DNA from: an uncultured Eubacteriales bacterium
GTDB taxonomy: Bacteria > Bacillota > Clostridia > Lachnospirales > Lachnospiraceae
DNA: 64,000 nt
Direction: 5' to 3'
Assembly: GCA_900318615.1 (NCBI GenBank)
Contig: ONLK01000001.1
Span: 1 to 64,000 of the forward strand
Shown: positions 33,609-42,697 of the stretch, one piece after another
Numbering within the stretch: position 1 is the stretch's first letter
Layout: each line of letters begins with the position of its first letter
Translations under genes and position numbers: made by a program
The notes under the pieces: model-generated
What the model was told of the DNA's origin: nothing
What the model saw: the letters and a program-made list of their open reading frames with translations, nothing else
The model's database searches: none

Positions 33609-36098
33609 TTAATCAACTCCTCTCCGAAAATGCCCTCTGGTTCCGGACGTATCCTGCGCGGGCGCACCGTTCAAAAATACATCGGCAAAGGAACGGGAGA
33701 TTTTTTCCGTTTCCGCACCGCTTTCCGATGTGAAGGAAAGCCGCAGGATCCCGGGGGCCAGCTTTTGAATATCGGCAGCACACGGCTGAAGGTTTACAGG
33801 CTGCGAATTATACAAAATATTCGTACAGATGCCGCAGTGGTTTTCTGCCGGAAATACAGCTCCGGTTTTATCCGTCAATGTATAGCGGGAAGATGTGTGC
33901 CGGCAGTTTCCGGTGTTTTTAAGGCTGCACGAGGACGTGGTCATGACCGGTAAAAAACCATAAACAATCAGCTCGTCCCCCTTGCAGGAGCCGTTCGAAC
34001 GCCGGGCAATCTGATGAGCGTTCAGCTCCACCGGCAGAGTCGTCACATCAATGCCGTTTTTTCTCAAAAAACCGGCAGCCCATGAATTAAAGGAATAAAG
34101 ACTGCTGTCGGCAATCAGACATTCCCGGCCGCGTACCGGGGAATTCCCGAACCGCTCCAGCTGCTCCATGTTTCGAAGAACGAAGCCATCGTACCGGCTG
34201 AGGAGTTCCTGTGTGAAGATGCCGAAAAACTTATTCTGAACGGACTGCCTCCAGACAGGAGGAAGAACAAGAAACAGGCTCTTTCCCTGTGCATGTGCAA
34301 GAGAAATAAGCTCGCTCTCACTCTCACTGCTGCCGCGGTCAAGTGCAGTCAGACAATCTTCCCGCAGAGATGATATTTCCGGCACCTTCAATAATGCCCG
34401 GAACTGATCCTCTGTTTCAAATGAAGCGGCCAGTACGGGAAGGCTTCCCTTCTTCCCGCCGCTCGCCTGTGACGAATCGACGGCACTTATTTTAACTTCA
34501 GCTTCCGCCTTTTCCTCCGTCTTAGGGACAGCGTCCCTTCTTTCAAAGCTCTGAAGCACATTCATCTGCAGCGTATCCAGCGCCCTCCGGCGAAGCTCGT
34601 TGAGAAGTTTCACCGGTATGAACAGATGATCCGGCATGTTTATGGTAAGTGTTCGGAAATAGAACGGGGTATCCCCTGTTTTTTCCAGCTGTTTTTTTAT
34701 ATCTTCCTTCGTAATGGCGCATTTGAGCGCCTTCTGGGCGCCGCCTGCGGCGACGGTAACCGTTTCATCCGGAAGATGAGATGAATCAGGACAGAATTTT
34801 TCCTCCCGGACGGTCTCCTTTTTTACCGTCAGCGTCATGCTGCCGTCTTCCAGGACGGTAAAAGCTCCGCTGACGGGCTGCCGGAGCTGTCCGGAAGAGT
34901 CTTCACGGATGCTTTCCAGCAGGTGTTCGCATCTTGTACGAACAAGTACTCTTCCGGCTGGAACGGCGGGTCCCGGCACAAGGACTCTGAACATACGCCC
35001 GGAAGGAACGTCGTTTTTCAGGATGATCTCGTTCCTTCTTCCGGTTTTAAGATCCCGGCCGGATACTTCCAGAACATCGCCGGCATAGAGAGATTCGAGG
35101 GCACGCAGTGTCGTTTCACCGCCTGCGCACTTTACCGTCTGTGCTGCCCGTGTCCCGGCATTGTTCGGCCGCTTCATCGACATCATGTCCCGGGAATTAT
35201 ACACATTGTAATAGCCTTGTGAAAAACCGCCCCGGTTGTAAAGATCCATCAGCCTGCAAATATCTTCCGGATCGACCCGGTAATTTTTCCGCCCCTCCCT
35301 CCGGTACAGGTCCATATATTTACGATAGACGGAAGAAACTCCGGCGGCATACTCCGGCTTTTTCATGCGCCCCTCGATCTTAAATGAATCGATGCCACAG
35401 TCAATCAGATCCGGAAGGATCTCAAGTGTGCAGATATCTTTCAGACTGAGCAGATATTGTTCCTTATCACCGGAGAGCCTTCTTCCTTCTTTTTCCAGCG
35501 AATAGATCTGCCGGCAGGGCTGGGCACAGCGGCCGCGGTTGCCGCTCCTTCCTCCGATCATGCTGCTCATCAGGCACTGGCCGGAATAGCAGTAACACAG
35601 CGCTCCATGCACAAAACACTCGATTTCGATATCAACGCTGCTGCGGATTTTTCGGATTTCATCCAGCGACAGTTCACGTGCGGGGACAATGCGGGAGGCT
35701 CCCATTTTTTTCAGAAGCCTGGCTCCATCTGCGGAGGAAATGGACATCTGTGTGCTGGCGTGAATGGGCAGTGACGGAAAGTATTTCCGGATAAAAGAAA
35801 AAACCCCGGTATCCTGCACGAGAACAGCGTCCAGCCCATGCTCATAGAGAGGTTTCAGAAAGTCATACAATTCCAGGCACAATTCATCCTGCCGCAGAAG
35901 CGTATTGACGGTCAGATAAAGTTTTTTCCCGTGAAGATGGCATTCGTCGATGGCCCGGATAAGATCGTCAGTTCCCGGATTGAGTGCAAAGGCACGGGCA
36001 CCGAATTTCTGCCCTCCGACATAGACCGCGTCTGCTCCACTCATGAGAGCGGCGCGGATTCCCTCCATGGATCCTCCGGGTGCCAATAGTTCAGCCAT
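33609..36098 (-). CDS. U32 family peptidase / RlhA-like protein
   Basis: An 829-residue U32-family protein with DUF3656 features. The N-terminal barrel begins ELLAPGGSMEGIRAALMSGADAVYVGG. The family Cys region EIECFVHGALCYCYSGQC...GNRGRCAQPCR lies near 165-205, followed by the YLLSLKDICTLEILPDL segment and a long C-terminal extension. E. coli RlhA, with this architecture, hydroxylates C2501 of 23S rRNA, so an RNA-hydroxylation role is more likely than peptidase activity. The start overlaps the zapA stop by eight bases. Confidence 0.9.
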   Translation of the reverse strand: MAELLAPGGSMEGIRAALMSGADAVYVGGQKFGARAFALNPGTDDLIRAIDECHLHGKKLYLTVNTLLRQDELCLELYDFLKPLYEHGLDAVLVQDTGVFSFIRKYFPSLPIHASTQMSISSADGARLLKKMGASRIVPARELSLDEIRKIRSSVDIEIECFVHGALCYCYSGQCLMSSMIGGRSGNRGRCAQPCRQIYSLEKEGRRLSGDKEQYLLSLKDICTLEILPDLIDCGIDSFKIEGRMKKPEYAAGVSSVYRKYMDLYRREGRKNYRVDPEDICRLMDLYNRGGFSQGYYNVYNSRDMMSMKRPNNAGTRAAQTVKCAGGETTLRALESLYAGDVLEVSGRDLKTGRRNEIILKNDVPSGRMFRVLVPGPAVPAGRVLVRTRCEHLLESIREDSSGQLRQPVSGAFTVLEDGSMTLTVKKETVREEKFCPDSSHLPDETVTVAAGGAQKALKCAITKEDIKKQLEKTGDTPFYFRTLTINMPDHLFIPVKLLNELRRRALDTLQMNVLQSFERRDAVPKTEEKAEAEVKISAVDSSQASGGKKGSLPVLAASFETEDQFRALLKVPEISSLREDCLTALDRGSSESESELISLAHAQGKSLFLVLPPVWRQSVQNKFFGIFTQELLSRYDGFVLRNMEQLERFGNSPVRGRECLIADSSLYSFNSWAAGFLRKNGIDVTTLPVELNAHQIARRSNGSCKGDELIVYGFLPVMTTSSCSLKNTGNCRHTSSRYTLTDKTGAVFPAENHCGICTNILYNSQPVNLQPCAADIQKLAPGILRLSFTSESGAETEKISRSFADVFLNGAPAQDTSGTRGHFRRGVD

Positions 36099-36510
36099 GA
36101 TCTTTACGCTGCTTTTCCTTCAGCTGCGCCTCCAGCTCAACAATCCTTTTCTGGTTTGTCTTTTCTTCCTCCTGCAGCGTTTCCAGTTCCTTCTTTGTAC
36201 TTTCCAGGGTCATCTGCGCTGCGATCAGCTCATGCTTAACCTCGTAGGTTTCCTTATCCTTATCCGCAATCTGAGCAGACAGATCGCTGGCGTCCTTTTT
36301 CAGCTTGAAGTAATCATCCGCCACATTCAGTTCCAGCAGCAGTGCCTTTGTCTCCGCCGGAAGCTTGTTGTACCCTTCCATTTCTTTGATCTCGGAAATC
36401 TTATTATTGAGATAAGCAGCTACCCGCTGCAGATAATCTTCGCTTTCATAACCGCTGACCGAATAGATTTTTCCATCGATCAGAACCTGTGCCGTATTTT
36501 TAGAAGCCAT
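36091..36510 (-). CDS. zapA: Cell division protein ZapA
   Basis: FtsZ-ring stabilising protein. The 139-residue protein has the ZapA head (AQVLIDGKIYSVSGYESEDYLQRVAAYLNNKI) followed by an extended coiled coil (about 65-139). The start is at 36510, since AGAAGG lies eight bases before this ATG; an upstream TTG is less likely. It has its own promoter and leads the zapA-U32-ftsW-pbp run. Confidence 0.9.
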   Translation of the reverse strand: MASKNTAQVLIDGKIYSVSGYESEDYLQRVAAYLNNKISEIKEMEGYNKLPAETKALLLELNVADDYFKLKKDASDLSAQIADKDKETYEVKHELIAAQMTLESTKKELETLQEEEKTNQKRIVELEAQLKEKQRKDHG

Positions 36511-36559
36511 ACAATTCAACCTTCTATGATATATAAATATATATTAAAACTTCAAAGTC

Positions 36560-36588
36560 ATTTTACCTTAATTCCTGCCAGTTCGCAA
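36560..36588 (-). promoter_or_regulatory. Promoter of zapA
   Basis: TTGCGA (36588-36583), a 17-base spacer and TAAAAT (36565-36560) on the minus strand. Confidence 0.7.
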
Positions 36589-36685
36589 GTAGTATGCAAT
36601 TTTGCGATGCAGGAGGTCAGCGGAAATCACGGTGGATGAGGCGGACGGCCCGAAATGATACCGGTATGCAAAAGGCTGCGGCTGT

Positions 36686-37678
36686 TCACCTTTGAAGGCC
36701 GAGATGGCGGTACGTATCGTCGGTAACAACTCTTCCCTTCGGTGTCCGGTTGATAAAACCGTTTTTGATCAGATAGGGTTCATAGACGTCCTCAATGGTA
36801 ACCGGATCCTCGCCGATGGCAGCGGCGATTGTATCGAGGCCTACGGGACCGCCGCCGAATTTTTCAATCATCGTATCCAGCAGCATGCGGTCGGTGCGGT
36901 CAAGTCCAAGTTCGTCCACCTCCAGCAGCGTAAGTGCCTCCGAAGCGATCTTCTGATTGATTACACCGTTATATCTTACCTGTGCGTAATCCCTTACCCT
37001 CTTCAGAAAGCGGTTTGCTATTCTCGGCGTGCCGCGGGAGCGCCTGGCAAGTTCCATGGCGCCGTCCTCGTCAATTTTTACATTCAGAACCTTTGCGGAA
37101 CGCAGTATGATACTCTTCAGCTCCGACGGTGTGTAAAAATCCAGCCGGCTGATCACGCCGAAGCGGTCACGCAGCGGAGCGGTCAGCATTCCGGCCCGGG
37201 TCGTGGCGCCCACCAGCGTAAATTTGGGAAGATCCAGGCGCACCGAGCGGGCGGACGGTCCCTTGCCGATCATGATATCAATCGCAAAATCCTCCATCGC
37301 CGGATAAAGTACCTCTTCCACCGCACGTGCCAGGCGATGAATTTCATCAATAAAAAGGACATCCCCTTCCTGGAGGGAATTAAGAATTGCCGCCACATCC
37401 CCCGGCTTCTCGATTGCCGGCCCGGAGGTTATTTTCATGTTTACGCCCATTTCATTGGCAATGATGCCGGCAAGAGTTGTCTTGCCAAGTCCCGGCGGGC
37501 CGTAGAAAAGAACATGATCCAGCGGTTCTCCCCGCTTTCTGGCGGCTTCAATATAAATTTTCAGTGTATTTTTAACTTTTTCCTGACCGATGTACTGATC
37601 AAGACAATGAGGACGGAGGTTCTCATCAATCCGTACATCTTCCTCTGTCTCCTCGGATGTGATTATTCTTCGTGACAT
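36686..37678 (-). CDS. ruvB: Holliday junction branch migration helicase RuvB
   Basis: AAA+ motor of the RuvAB complex, 330 residues. Walker [10 protein letters not shown] (about 60), Walker B DEIHRL, sensor GATTRAGML and the C-terminal winged-helix region ([28 protein letters not shown]) are all present. It follows ruvA with a 58-base gap. RecU (14.9-15.4 kb) is the matching resolvase, since Firmicutes lack RuvC. Confidence 0.98.
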   Translation of the reverse strand: MSRRIITSEETEEDVRIDENLRPHCLDQYIGQEKVKNTLKIYIEAARKRGEPLDHVLFYGPPGLGKTTLAGIIANEMGVNMKITSGPAIEKPGDVAAILNSLQEGDVLFIDEIHRLARAVEEVLYPAMEDFAIDIMIGKGPSARSVRLDLPKFTLVGATTRAGMLTAPLRDRFGVISRLDFYTPSELKSIILRSAKVLNVKIDEDGAMELARRSRGTPRIANRFLKRVRDYAQVRYNGVINQKIASEALTLLEVDELGLDRTDRMLLDTMIEKFGGGPVGLDTIAAAIGEDPVTIEDVYEPYLIKNGFINRTPKGRVVTDDTYRHLGLQR

Positions 37679-37736
37679 TTTTTATCCTGTTTCTGTCCAT
37701 AATAGAGGTGTCAAACGTGCCTTCTGCCATCCGCCG

Positions 37737-38339
37737 CTACATCAGCAGCCGGAGCGCTGCCTTCAGAATCTGTTCCGTATCCATGTCTTCCTTCGCTGCG
37801 GCACGGACCGCCTTCAGAGAATCGCTGGCAGCATACCCCAGCGCGGTCAGCGCAGCCACGGCATCCGACTGTGCCGCGGTCGCTGCAGGGGATGCGGAGC
37901 TTTCCGCTTCTATGCTGTTTTCTTCAAGAATATCTTCCAGTTTCAGTTTGTCTTTTAAATCCAGAATGATTTTTTTTGCTGTTTTCGGTCCGATTCCCGG
38001 TGCTTTCGAAATGGTTTTTGAATCATCGGAGAACACCGCAAAGCGAAGATCATTGGCGGAAAGGGCGGATAAAACAGAAAGGCCGGCTTTCGGGCCTACT
38101 CCGCTGACCGTAATCAGCAGCTTAAATACATCCAGATCATCTCTGGACAAAAAGCCGTACAGAGCCATCCCGTCCTGATAAACATTCAGGAAGGTATAAA
38201 GGGTTACACAGCTGCCGATTCCGGGCATCGCCTGAACATCGCGCGCACTTACAAACGCCAGATACCCGACTCCGTTCACATCGATGACGACATAGTCGGA
38301 AGTAAGATCGGCGACCTCTCCTTTTAAGTAAGCAATCAT
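37737..38339 (-). CDS. ruvA: Holliday junction DNA-binding protein RuvA
   Basis: Tetrameric junction-binding subunit of RuvAB, 200 residues. It has the N-terminal OB domain (MIAYLKGEVADLTSDYVVIDVNGVGY), a helix-hairpin-helix region (LLITVSGVGPKAGLSVLSAL and APGIGPKTAKKIILDLKDKL) and the C-terminal RuvB-binding domain (ALTALGYAASDSLKAVRAAAK). It precedes ruvB in the same unit. Confidence 0.97.
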   Translation of the reverse strand: MIAYLKGEVADLTSDYVVIDVNGVGYLAFVSARDVQAMPGIGSCVTLYTFLNVYQDGMALYGFLSRDDLDVFKLLITVSGVGPKAGLSVLSALSANDLRFAVFSDDSKTISKAPGIGPKTAKKIILDLKDKLKLEDILEENSIEAESSASPAATAAQSDAVAALTALGYAASDSLKAVRAAAKEDMDTEQILKAALRLLM

Positions 38340-38357
38340 GAAATAAAACCCCTGTTC

Positions 38358-39026
38358 TTAATTCTTCTTTTCAGGTCCGCCGGAGGATTTGTGTAATATA
38401 ATTCTACCGTCCTCCGGCCGGTTTTCGTCCATACAGCCGTACAGCCACTCACCGTTTTTTAAATATGCATCGTAATAAGCATAAGGGTATCCATCCGGTT
38501 TTCTTCCGTACTTCTCCGCAATGGACATGACCGTCCCGCCATGTACCACAAAGTTAACTGTAAACGTCCCGGTCTTTTCTTTCTCCTTGTCTTTTTCCTT
38601 TTCTCTTTCCAGCAGCCGCTGACAGATCTTTTCAAAACTGGCGCAGCAGCGGCAGGCGCAGCTGTCCCTGCTTTCTCCGCCTGGGAACGGCAGCAGGCCG
38701 CCGCTGTCGATCCAGCACTGGTAGGCCGGGTTCCCGGTAAGTTCGTCATTTGATTTGTATTCAAAATCTCCGAAATCGCATTCCCTGAGATCGTACGCCG
38801 TCTCGAAGGTTCCTTCCGCCGGAAAATATCCTCCGTTCAGAATCTCCGCGGTTTCCAGACAGCGCTTCATCGGACTGATCACCCAGTAATCGGCCCTTAA
38901 AGGCGCTTCTTTTTGTAGTGCCCTCCGCCCTTCTTCCGCCAGCGATTCGTCCGTGCGGCAGCCGATAAACTTTCGCTTCCTGTTGCCGGGTGTCTGCCCG
39001 TGCCGGATCAGCCGGATATACATCAT
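38358..39026 (-). CDS. Histidine phosphatase family protein, probably alpha-ribazole phosphatase-like
   Basis: A phosphoglycerate-mutase-fold phosphatase of 222 residues. The catalytic motif LIRHGQTPGN is near the start, RxxxTA-type SPMKRCLETAEIL follows, and HGGTVM is at the C-terminal side. The gene directly upstream is cobS, so removal of phosphate from alpha-ribazole-phosphate in cobamide assembly is the likely role. An unusual run of Glu/Lys (EREKEKDKEKEK) lies at about 153-164. The start at 39026 follows AGGAG with five bases spacing. Confidence 0.8.
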   Translation of the reverse strand: MMYIRLIRHGQTPGNRKRKFIGCRTDESLAEEGRRALQKEAPLRADYWVISPMKRCLETAEILNGGYFPAEGTFETAYDLRECDFGDFEYKSNDELTGNPAYQCWIDSGGLLPFPGGESRDSCACRCCASFEKICQRLLEREKEKDKEKEKTGTFTVNFVVHGGTVMSIAEKYGRKPDGYPYAYYDAYLKNGEWLYGCMDENRPEDGRIILHKSSGGPEKKN

Positions 39027-39054
39027 CCTGTCTCCTCTTCTACTATTTCGATTC

Positions 39055-39813
39055 TCACGGCGAAAGCAGAATAACGGCCGCCGCCATTGCCAGTTCACTT
39101 ATCTGAACGTAAAAGCCGGCCAGATCACCTGTGATGCCGCCGAACTTATGATACGCCATGAACCGGTAATAAAGAAAAACAAGAGCGCATACCACACTTT
39201 CCGCCAGCCCCCGGAACGGATCCAGTAAGATGATCCCGGCGGAAATCGCAGCGATATAGATGATCATGACCGTCCGTACCCTTGCATTGACGGCTGCGTC
39301 CGAAAACGTACGCAAAAGTCCGCTGGTCTTTGCTTTTTTCAGTGTTACCACTCCCAGTCCGGACCAGGCCCGGCTGAGCATAAACCCGGCCCCGATCAGT
39401 ATCATATCATTGAACCGGCTCTGAGAAAGGATACCCAGCGACAATGTAAGGTACCCCCCGGCGGAGATGACGGCAAAAGCTCCCACATGGCTGTCGCTTA
39501 AAATTCTCAGTTTTTCCTGGACCGGCTGCCATGACGCCAGGGCATCCGATGTATCCAGAAATCCATCCATATGGATACCGCCGGTGATGATCAGCGGCAG
39601 CACGGTAAGTACCGAGGCGCGTAAAAGGTCAGACCACTGAAGAAGGCTGCACAGACGGAACCAGAGGCCGTCGGCAATCCCGACGGCAGCGCCGATCAGC
39701 GGAAAAAAACACAGGCAGTACTTCATATTTTCTTTATTCCAGGTGACACGCGGCATCGGAATTTTAGAATACATGGCAAATGCTACCGCCATGCTCTCAA
39801 AGAAATTTTTCAT
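39055..39813 (-). CDS. cobS: Adenosylcobinamide-GDP ribazoletransferase
   Basis: Final step of cobamide assembly, joining adenosylcobinamide-GDP to alpha-ribazole (-phosphate) in the membrane. The 252-residue protein has about six hydrophobic segments and the motifs MYSKIPMP at the N-terminus and GGIHMDGFLDTSDAL, with the acidic residues of CobS. Its 29-base distance to the phosphatase gene supports one pathway. A cobamide end product fits the corrinoid-based Wood-Ljungdahl enzymes in the same window. Confidence 0.93.
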   Translation of the reverse strand: MKNFFESMAVAFAMYSKIPMPRVTWNKENMKYCLCFFPLIGAAVGIADGLWFRLCSLLQWSDLLRASVLTVLPLIITGGIHMDGFLDTSDALASWQPVQEKLRILSDSHVGAFAVISAGGYLTLSLGILSQSRFNDMILIGAGFMLSRAWSGLGVVTLKKAKTSGLLRTFSDAAVNARVRTVMIIYIAAISAGIILLDPFRGLAESVVCALVFLYYRFMAYHKFGGITGDLAGFYVQISELAMAAAVILLSP

Positions 39814-39904
39814 AAACGGACATCCTTCCCCGTTTCTGCCGGAAGCCTTCGAAAGAATCCGCTTTGCTGCCCCTTCTGAATGCAGATCACGAATTACCCT
39901 GTGT

Positions 39905-40792
39905 TCAGATCAGTCTTCCTTCCAGCATCAGTCTCAGCTTCCGGATATATTCCGGTGTTGTTCCGCAGCATCCCCCGATCACGGACGCACCGGCAGCTAC
40001 AAGCTTTTTCATATTCTCCGCAAACTCCATCGGCCCCATCGGATAAACGGTATTGCCGGCATCATCAATCAGAGGCAGTCCGGCATTCGGTTTCGCAATG
40101 ATCGGAATCTCTGCTGCACTTTTCATAGCTGCGACAACCGCCTCCAGCTGATCCGGGCCTACAGAACAGTTCAGTCCCACTGCACTGGCGCCCAGCGCCT
40201 GCAGTGTTTCCACGGCCTCCCCGCAGCGGGTGCCGTACATGGTGGTGCCATCTGCATCATAGCTTAAGGTACACATCACCGGCTTGTCGCTGACAGAGCG
40301 GATGGCATCCAAAGCTGCCTCCGTTTCCTCCAGGGAAAGCATGGTTTCCACAACAAAAAGATCAACCCCGGCATCGTCAAGCGCCTGTGCCTGTTCATGA
40401 TACAGATCGAAAATCTGATCGAAAGAAGCCTCGCCGCCCAGATCCTCCAGCGTAAGCCCGGTCATAGACATGTCTCCGGCTACATAAGCTTTTCCCGAAG
40501 CTGCCTCTTTCGAAATAGCAACCAGCCTCGCAATCAGTTCGGACAGATTGGAATCGAGCCCGTACCAGGCAAGGTTATGACGGTTTGCCCCGAAGGTCGG
40601 CGCGTAAATAATTTGTGAACCGGCTTCCACATAAGTCTTCTGCAGGTTCTTTACCACGTTCGGGTGATCCAGCACCCATCCTTCCGTACATACCCCCATG
40701 GGCATACCGGACGAAAACAGGCTGGTTCCGGTTGCACCATCCAGCAGGACCGGCCCGCGCTCCACCAGCGATCTGAATTCAAATTCAGTCAT
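39905..40792 (-). CDS. Homocysteine S-methyltransferase family protein
   Basis: A 295-residue barrel equal to the homocysteine-binding module of MetH, or to BHMT/MmuM. The zinc site is visible as the GLNCS Cys and the GGCCGTTP pair, and LLDGATGTSLF is near the N-terminus. It has no cobalamin domain, so it must take its methyl group from a separate corrinoid protein or another donor. It lies 20 bases downstream of metI, so methionine synthesis and methionine uptake are joined in one unit. Confidence 0.9.
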   Translation of the reverse strand: MTEFEFRSLVERGPVLLDGATGTSLFSSGMPMGVCTEGWVLDHPNVVKNLQKTYVEAGSQIIYAPTFGANRHNLAWYGLDSNLSELIARLVAISKEAASGKAYVAGDMSMTGLTLEDLGGEASFDQIFDLYHEQAQALDDAGVDLFVVETMLSLEETEAALDAIRSVSDKPVMCTLSYDADGTTMYGTRCGEAVETLQALGASAVGLNCSVGPDQLEAVVAAMKSAAEIPIIAKPNAGLPLIDDAGNTVYPMGPMEFAENMKKLVAAGASVIGGCCGTTPEYIRKLRLMLEGRLI

Positions 40793-40812
40793 AAAAATTA
40801 TCCTTCTTCAAA

Positions 40813-41478
40813 TTATTTTCTGTGATCCAGTCTGCCGGCAAGTCCCATACCTATTCCCTGGAGAATCTGTACCAGAACTACCAGAATGACGACCGTGATC
40901 ATCATGACGCCCGTTTCATAGCGATAATACCCGTACTGGATGGCGATATCCCCCAGACCGCCGCCGCCGACGGTGCCCGCCATGGCGGAATACCCGAGAA
41001 TGGTTCCGACGACGATAGCCGCATTGACGATCAGGGATGTCCTTGCCTCCGGGATCAAAACCTTCCAGATGATGGTTCCGTTGGAAGCTCCCATGGACTG
41101 CGCCATCTCGATGACCCCCTTGTCCACTTCCTTCAGAGAAGATTCAACCTCGCGCGCAATAAACGGCGCCGCGGATACGACCAGCGGGACTACGGTTGCA
41201 GCCGTTCCGTAGCTCTTTCCAACGATGACCTTGGTCATCGGCATGATCATGATCAGCAGGATCAGGAACGGAATGCTTCTTAAAATATTGACAATGACAT
41301 CCAGAATACGATACACAGCCGGTCTGGGCGTGATCCCCTCCTTTGATGTTATCGTAAGAATGATACCCAGCGGAAGGCCGATGATATAACCGAAGATCGT
41401 GGAAAGAAGGACCATGTACAGTGTATCCAGTGTCCCCTGCCAGAGCATGCCTCCAAACTGATTAAAGAAATCACTCAT
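40813..41478 (-). CDS. metI: Methionine ABC transporter permease
   Basis: Inner-membrane permease of the MetNIQ importer, 221 residues with five or six helices. The binding-protein-dependent transport motif is MAQSMGASNGTIIWKVLIPEA (EAA loop). The start overlaps the end of metN by eight bases. Confidence 0.95.
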   Translation of the reverse strand: MSDFFNQFGGMLWQGTLDTLYMVLLSTIFGYIIGLPLGIILTITSKEGITPRPAVYRILDVIVNILRSIPFLILLIMIMPMTKVIVGKSYGTAATVVPLVVSAAPFIAREVESSLKEVDKGVIEMAQSMGASNGTIIWKVLIPEARTSLIVNAAIVVGTILGYSAMAGTVGGGGLGDIAIQYGYYRYETGVMMITVVILVVLVQILQGIGMGLAGRLDHRK

Positions 41479-42490
41479 GATTTACATATCCCTCCAGTTC
41501 ATCCACACCAAGACCGCGTTCCTTCAGATAAGCGATCATATTGTCCTGCACTTTTTTATCATCCGGAAGCTGAAGGATCATCTCTCCGACTGCCATGCCG
41601 CCCAGATCCCGCGTGTTTGCATACAGGATGTTCACCGGGGCACCAAACTTGATTGTGACGTTTCCGATGACCGGTTCATAGGAAGACTGCTTTCCGAACG
41701 TGATTCGGACAGCCCGTCTGCCATACATTTCACGGATTGTCTGAGGACCGCTGGAAATGATCAGCTTACGGGCTGCATCGGTCTTCGGATGACGGAAAAT
41801 TTCTTCCACGGTTCCGCTTTCCACCATTTTCCCTTTTTCCAGAACCGCTACATGGTGGCAGATCTGCTGGATAACCGCCATTTCATGCGTAATAATGACG
41901 ATCGTGATTCCCATTTCACGATTGATTTTCTGCAGAAGTTCCAGAATAGATTTCGTTGTCTGGGGATCCAGGGCGGAAGTTGCCTCATCGCTCAGAATAA
42001 TCTTAGGATTGCTGGCCAGCACCCGGGCGATGGCAACCCGCTGTTTCTGTCCGCCGGAAAGCTGCGCCGGATAGGCTCTGGCCTTCTCGGAAAGACCTAC
42101 GGTTTCCAGGCACTCCATTGCCTTTTTACGTGCTTCCGCCTTGCTCATCCCGGCAATTTCCAGAGGGAAACATACGTTATCCAGTACCGTCCGCTGCATC
42201 AGCAGATTAAAATGCTGGAAAATCATTCCCATGCCTTTGCGCTCCTCCCGGAGTTTGCGGAAGCTGAGCGCAGTCATTTCCTTTCCGTCGACCACAACGC
42301 TTCCGCTGTCCGGACGTTCCAGCATGTTCAGGCAGCGGACCAGTGTACTCTTGCCCGCGCCGGACAGACCGATAATGCCGTAGATATCGCCCTTTTCAAT
42401 TTCAAAACTGATGTGGTCCGCAGCCGTTACGGTTCCCTCATCCGTAGTAAAGGTCTTGCACATATCCCTGACCCTGATGATTGGTTCCAT
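41471..42490 (-). CDS. metN: Methionine ABC transporter ATP-binding protein
   Basis: ATPase of the MetNIQ importer, 339 residues from the ATG at 42490 (GGGAGG five bases ahead; the longer frame has no ribosome-binding site). It has Walker A GLSGAGKST, signature LSGGQKQRVAIAR, Walker B ILSDEATSALDP, and the C-terminal ACT-like NIL domain (about 265-339) that in E. coli binds methionine and gives trans-inhibition. Confidence 0.96.
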   Translation of the reverse strand: MEPIIRVRDMCKTFTTDEGTVTAADHISFEIEKGDIYGIIGLSGAGKSTLVRCLNMLERPDSGSVVVDGKEMTALSFRKLREERKGMGMIFQHFNLLMQRTVLDNVCFPLEIAGMSKAEARKKAMECLETVGLSEKARAYPAQLSGGQKQRVAIARVLASNPKIILSDEATSALDPQTTKSILELLQKINREMGITIVIITHEMAVIQQICHHVAVLEKGKMVESGTVEEIFRHPKTDAARKLIISSGPQTIREMYGRRAVRITFGKQSSYEPVIGNVTIKFGAPVNILYANTRDLGGMAVGEMILQLPDDKKVQDNMIAYLKERGLGVDELEGYVNHE

Positions 42491-42527
42491 GCGATCCTCC
42501 CTGTATGATCCGTTTTTATTTCCTGTC

Positions 42528-42559
42528 AAAAAGGTCCGCAGGATTCCCTGCGGACCTTT
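42528..42559 (-). terminator. Terminator between metQ and metN
   Basis: A 13-base perfect stem (42547-42559 with 42530-42542), a 4-base loop GAAT on the minus strand, and a T5 run at 42532-42528. The T run merges into TTGACA (42530-42525), but no acceptable -10 follows, so metN is likely expressed by read-through from metQ. Confidence 0.88.
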
Positions 42560-42573
42560 GCTGTTAACTATGA

Positions 42574-42633
42574 GCAGGTATTACCGCCTGCCCAGCCGAC
42601 AGGCCTTTATAAGATTTATCCCTGCTATCTTAT
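42574..42633 (-). promoter_or_regulatory. Possible alternative-folding segment before the metQ-metN terminator
   Basis: Three pairings are possible on the minus strand. One is ATAAGAT/ATCTTAT (42633-42627 with 42615-42609), whose 11-base loop contains GCAGG. The second is GCAGG/CCTGC (42591-42587 with 42578-42574). The third is GCCTG/CAGGC (42604-42600 with 42590-42586). The last two exclude each other, and the loop GCAGG can also pair with CCTGC at 42578-42574. This suits conditional read-through into the following terminator. It is not an S-box or other riboswitch that I can recognise. Confidence 0.35.
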
Positions 42634-42697
42634 ATCATATTTTAGATTTTGTCCACGAAAAGTCGGTCTGTACAAAATCCGCACCCGAACGGATGAA

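Noticed and set aside
36692..37675. A 327-codon plus-strand open frame opposite ruvB
   Set aside because: The whole frame is antisense to a canonical ruvB, with unusual amino-acid composition and no family resemblance.
41477..42508. A 343-codon plus-strand open frame opposite metN
   Set aside because: Fully antisense to metN, with no start signal.
42560..42697. S-box (SAM) riboswitch between metQ and metN
   Set aside because: The diagnostic GGTGGAGGGACTGGCCC and GCAACC motifs are absent, although the region is structured.
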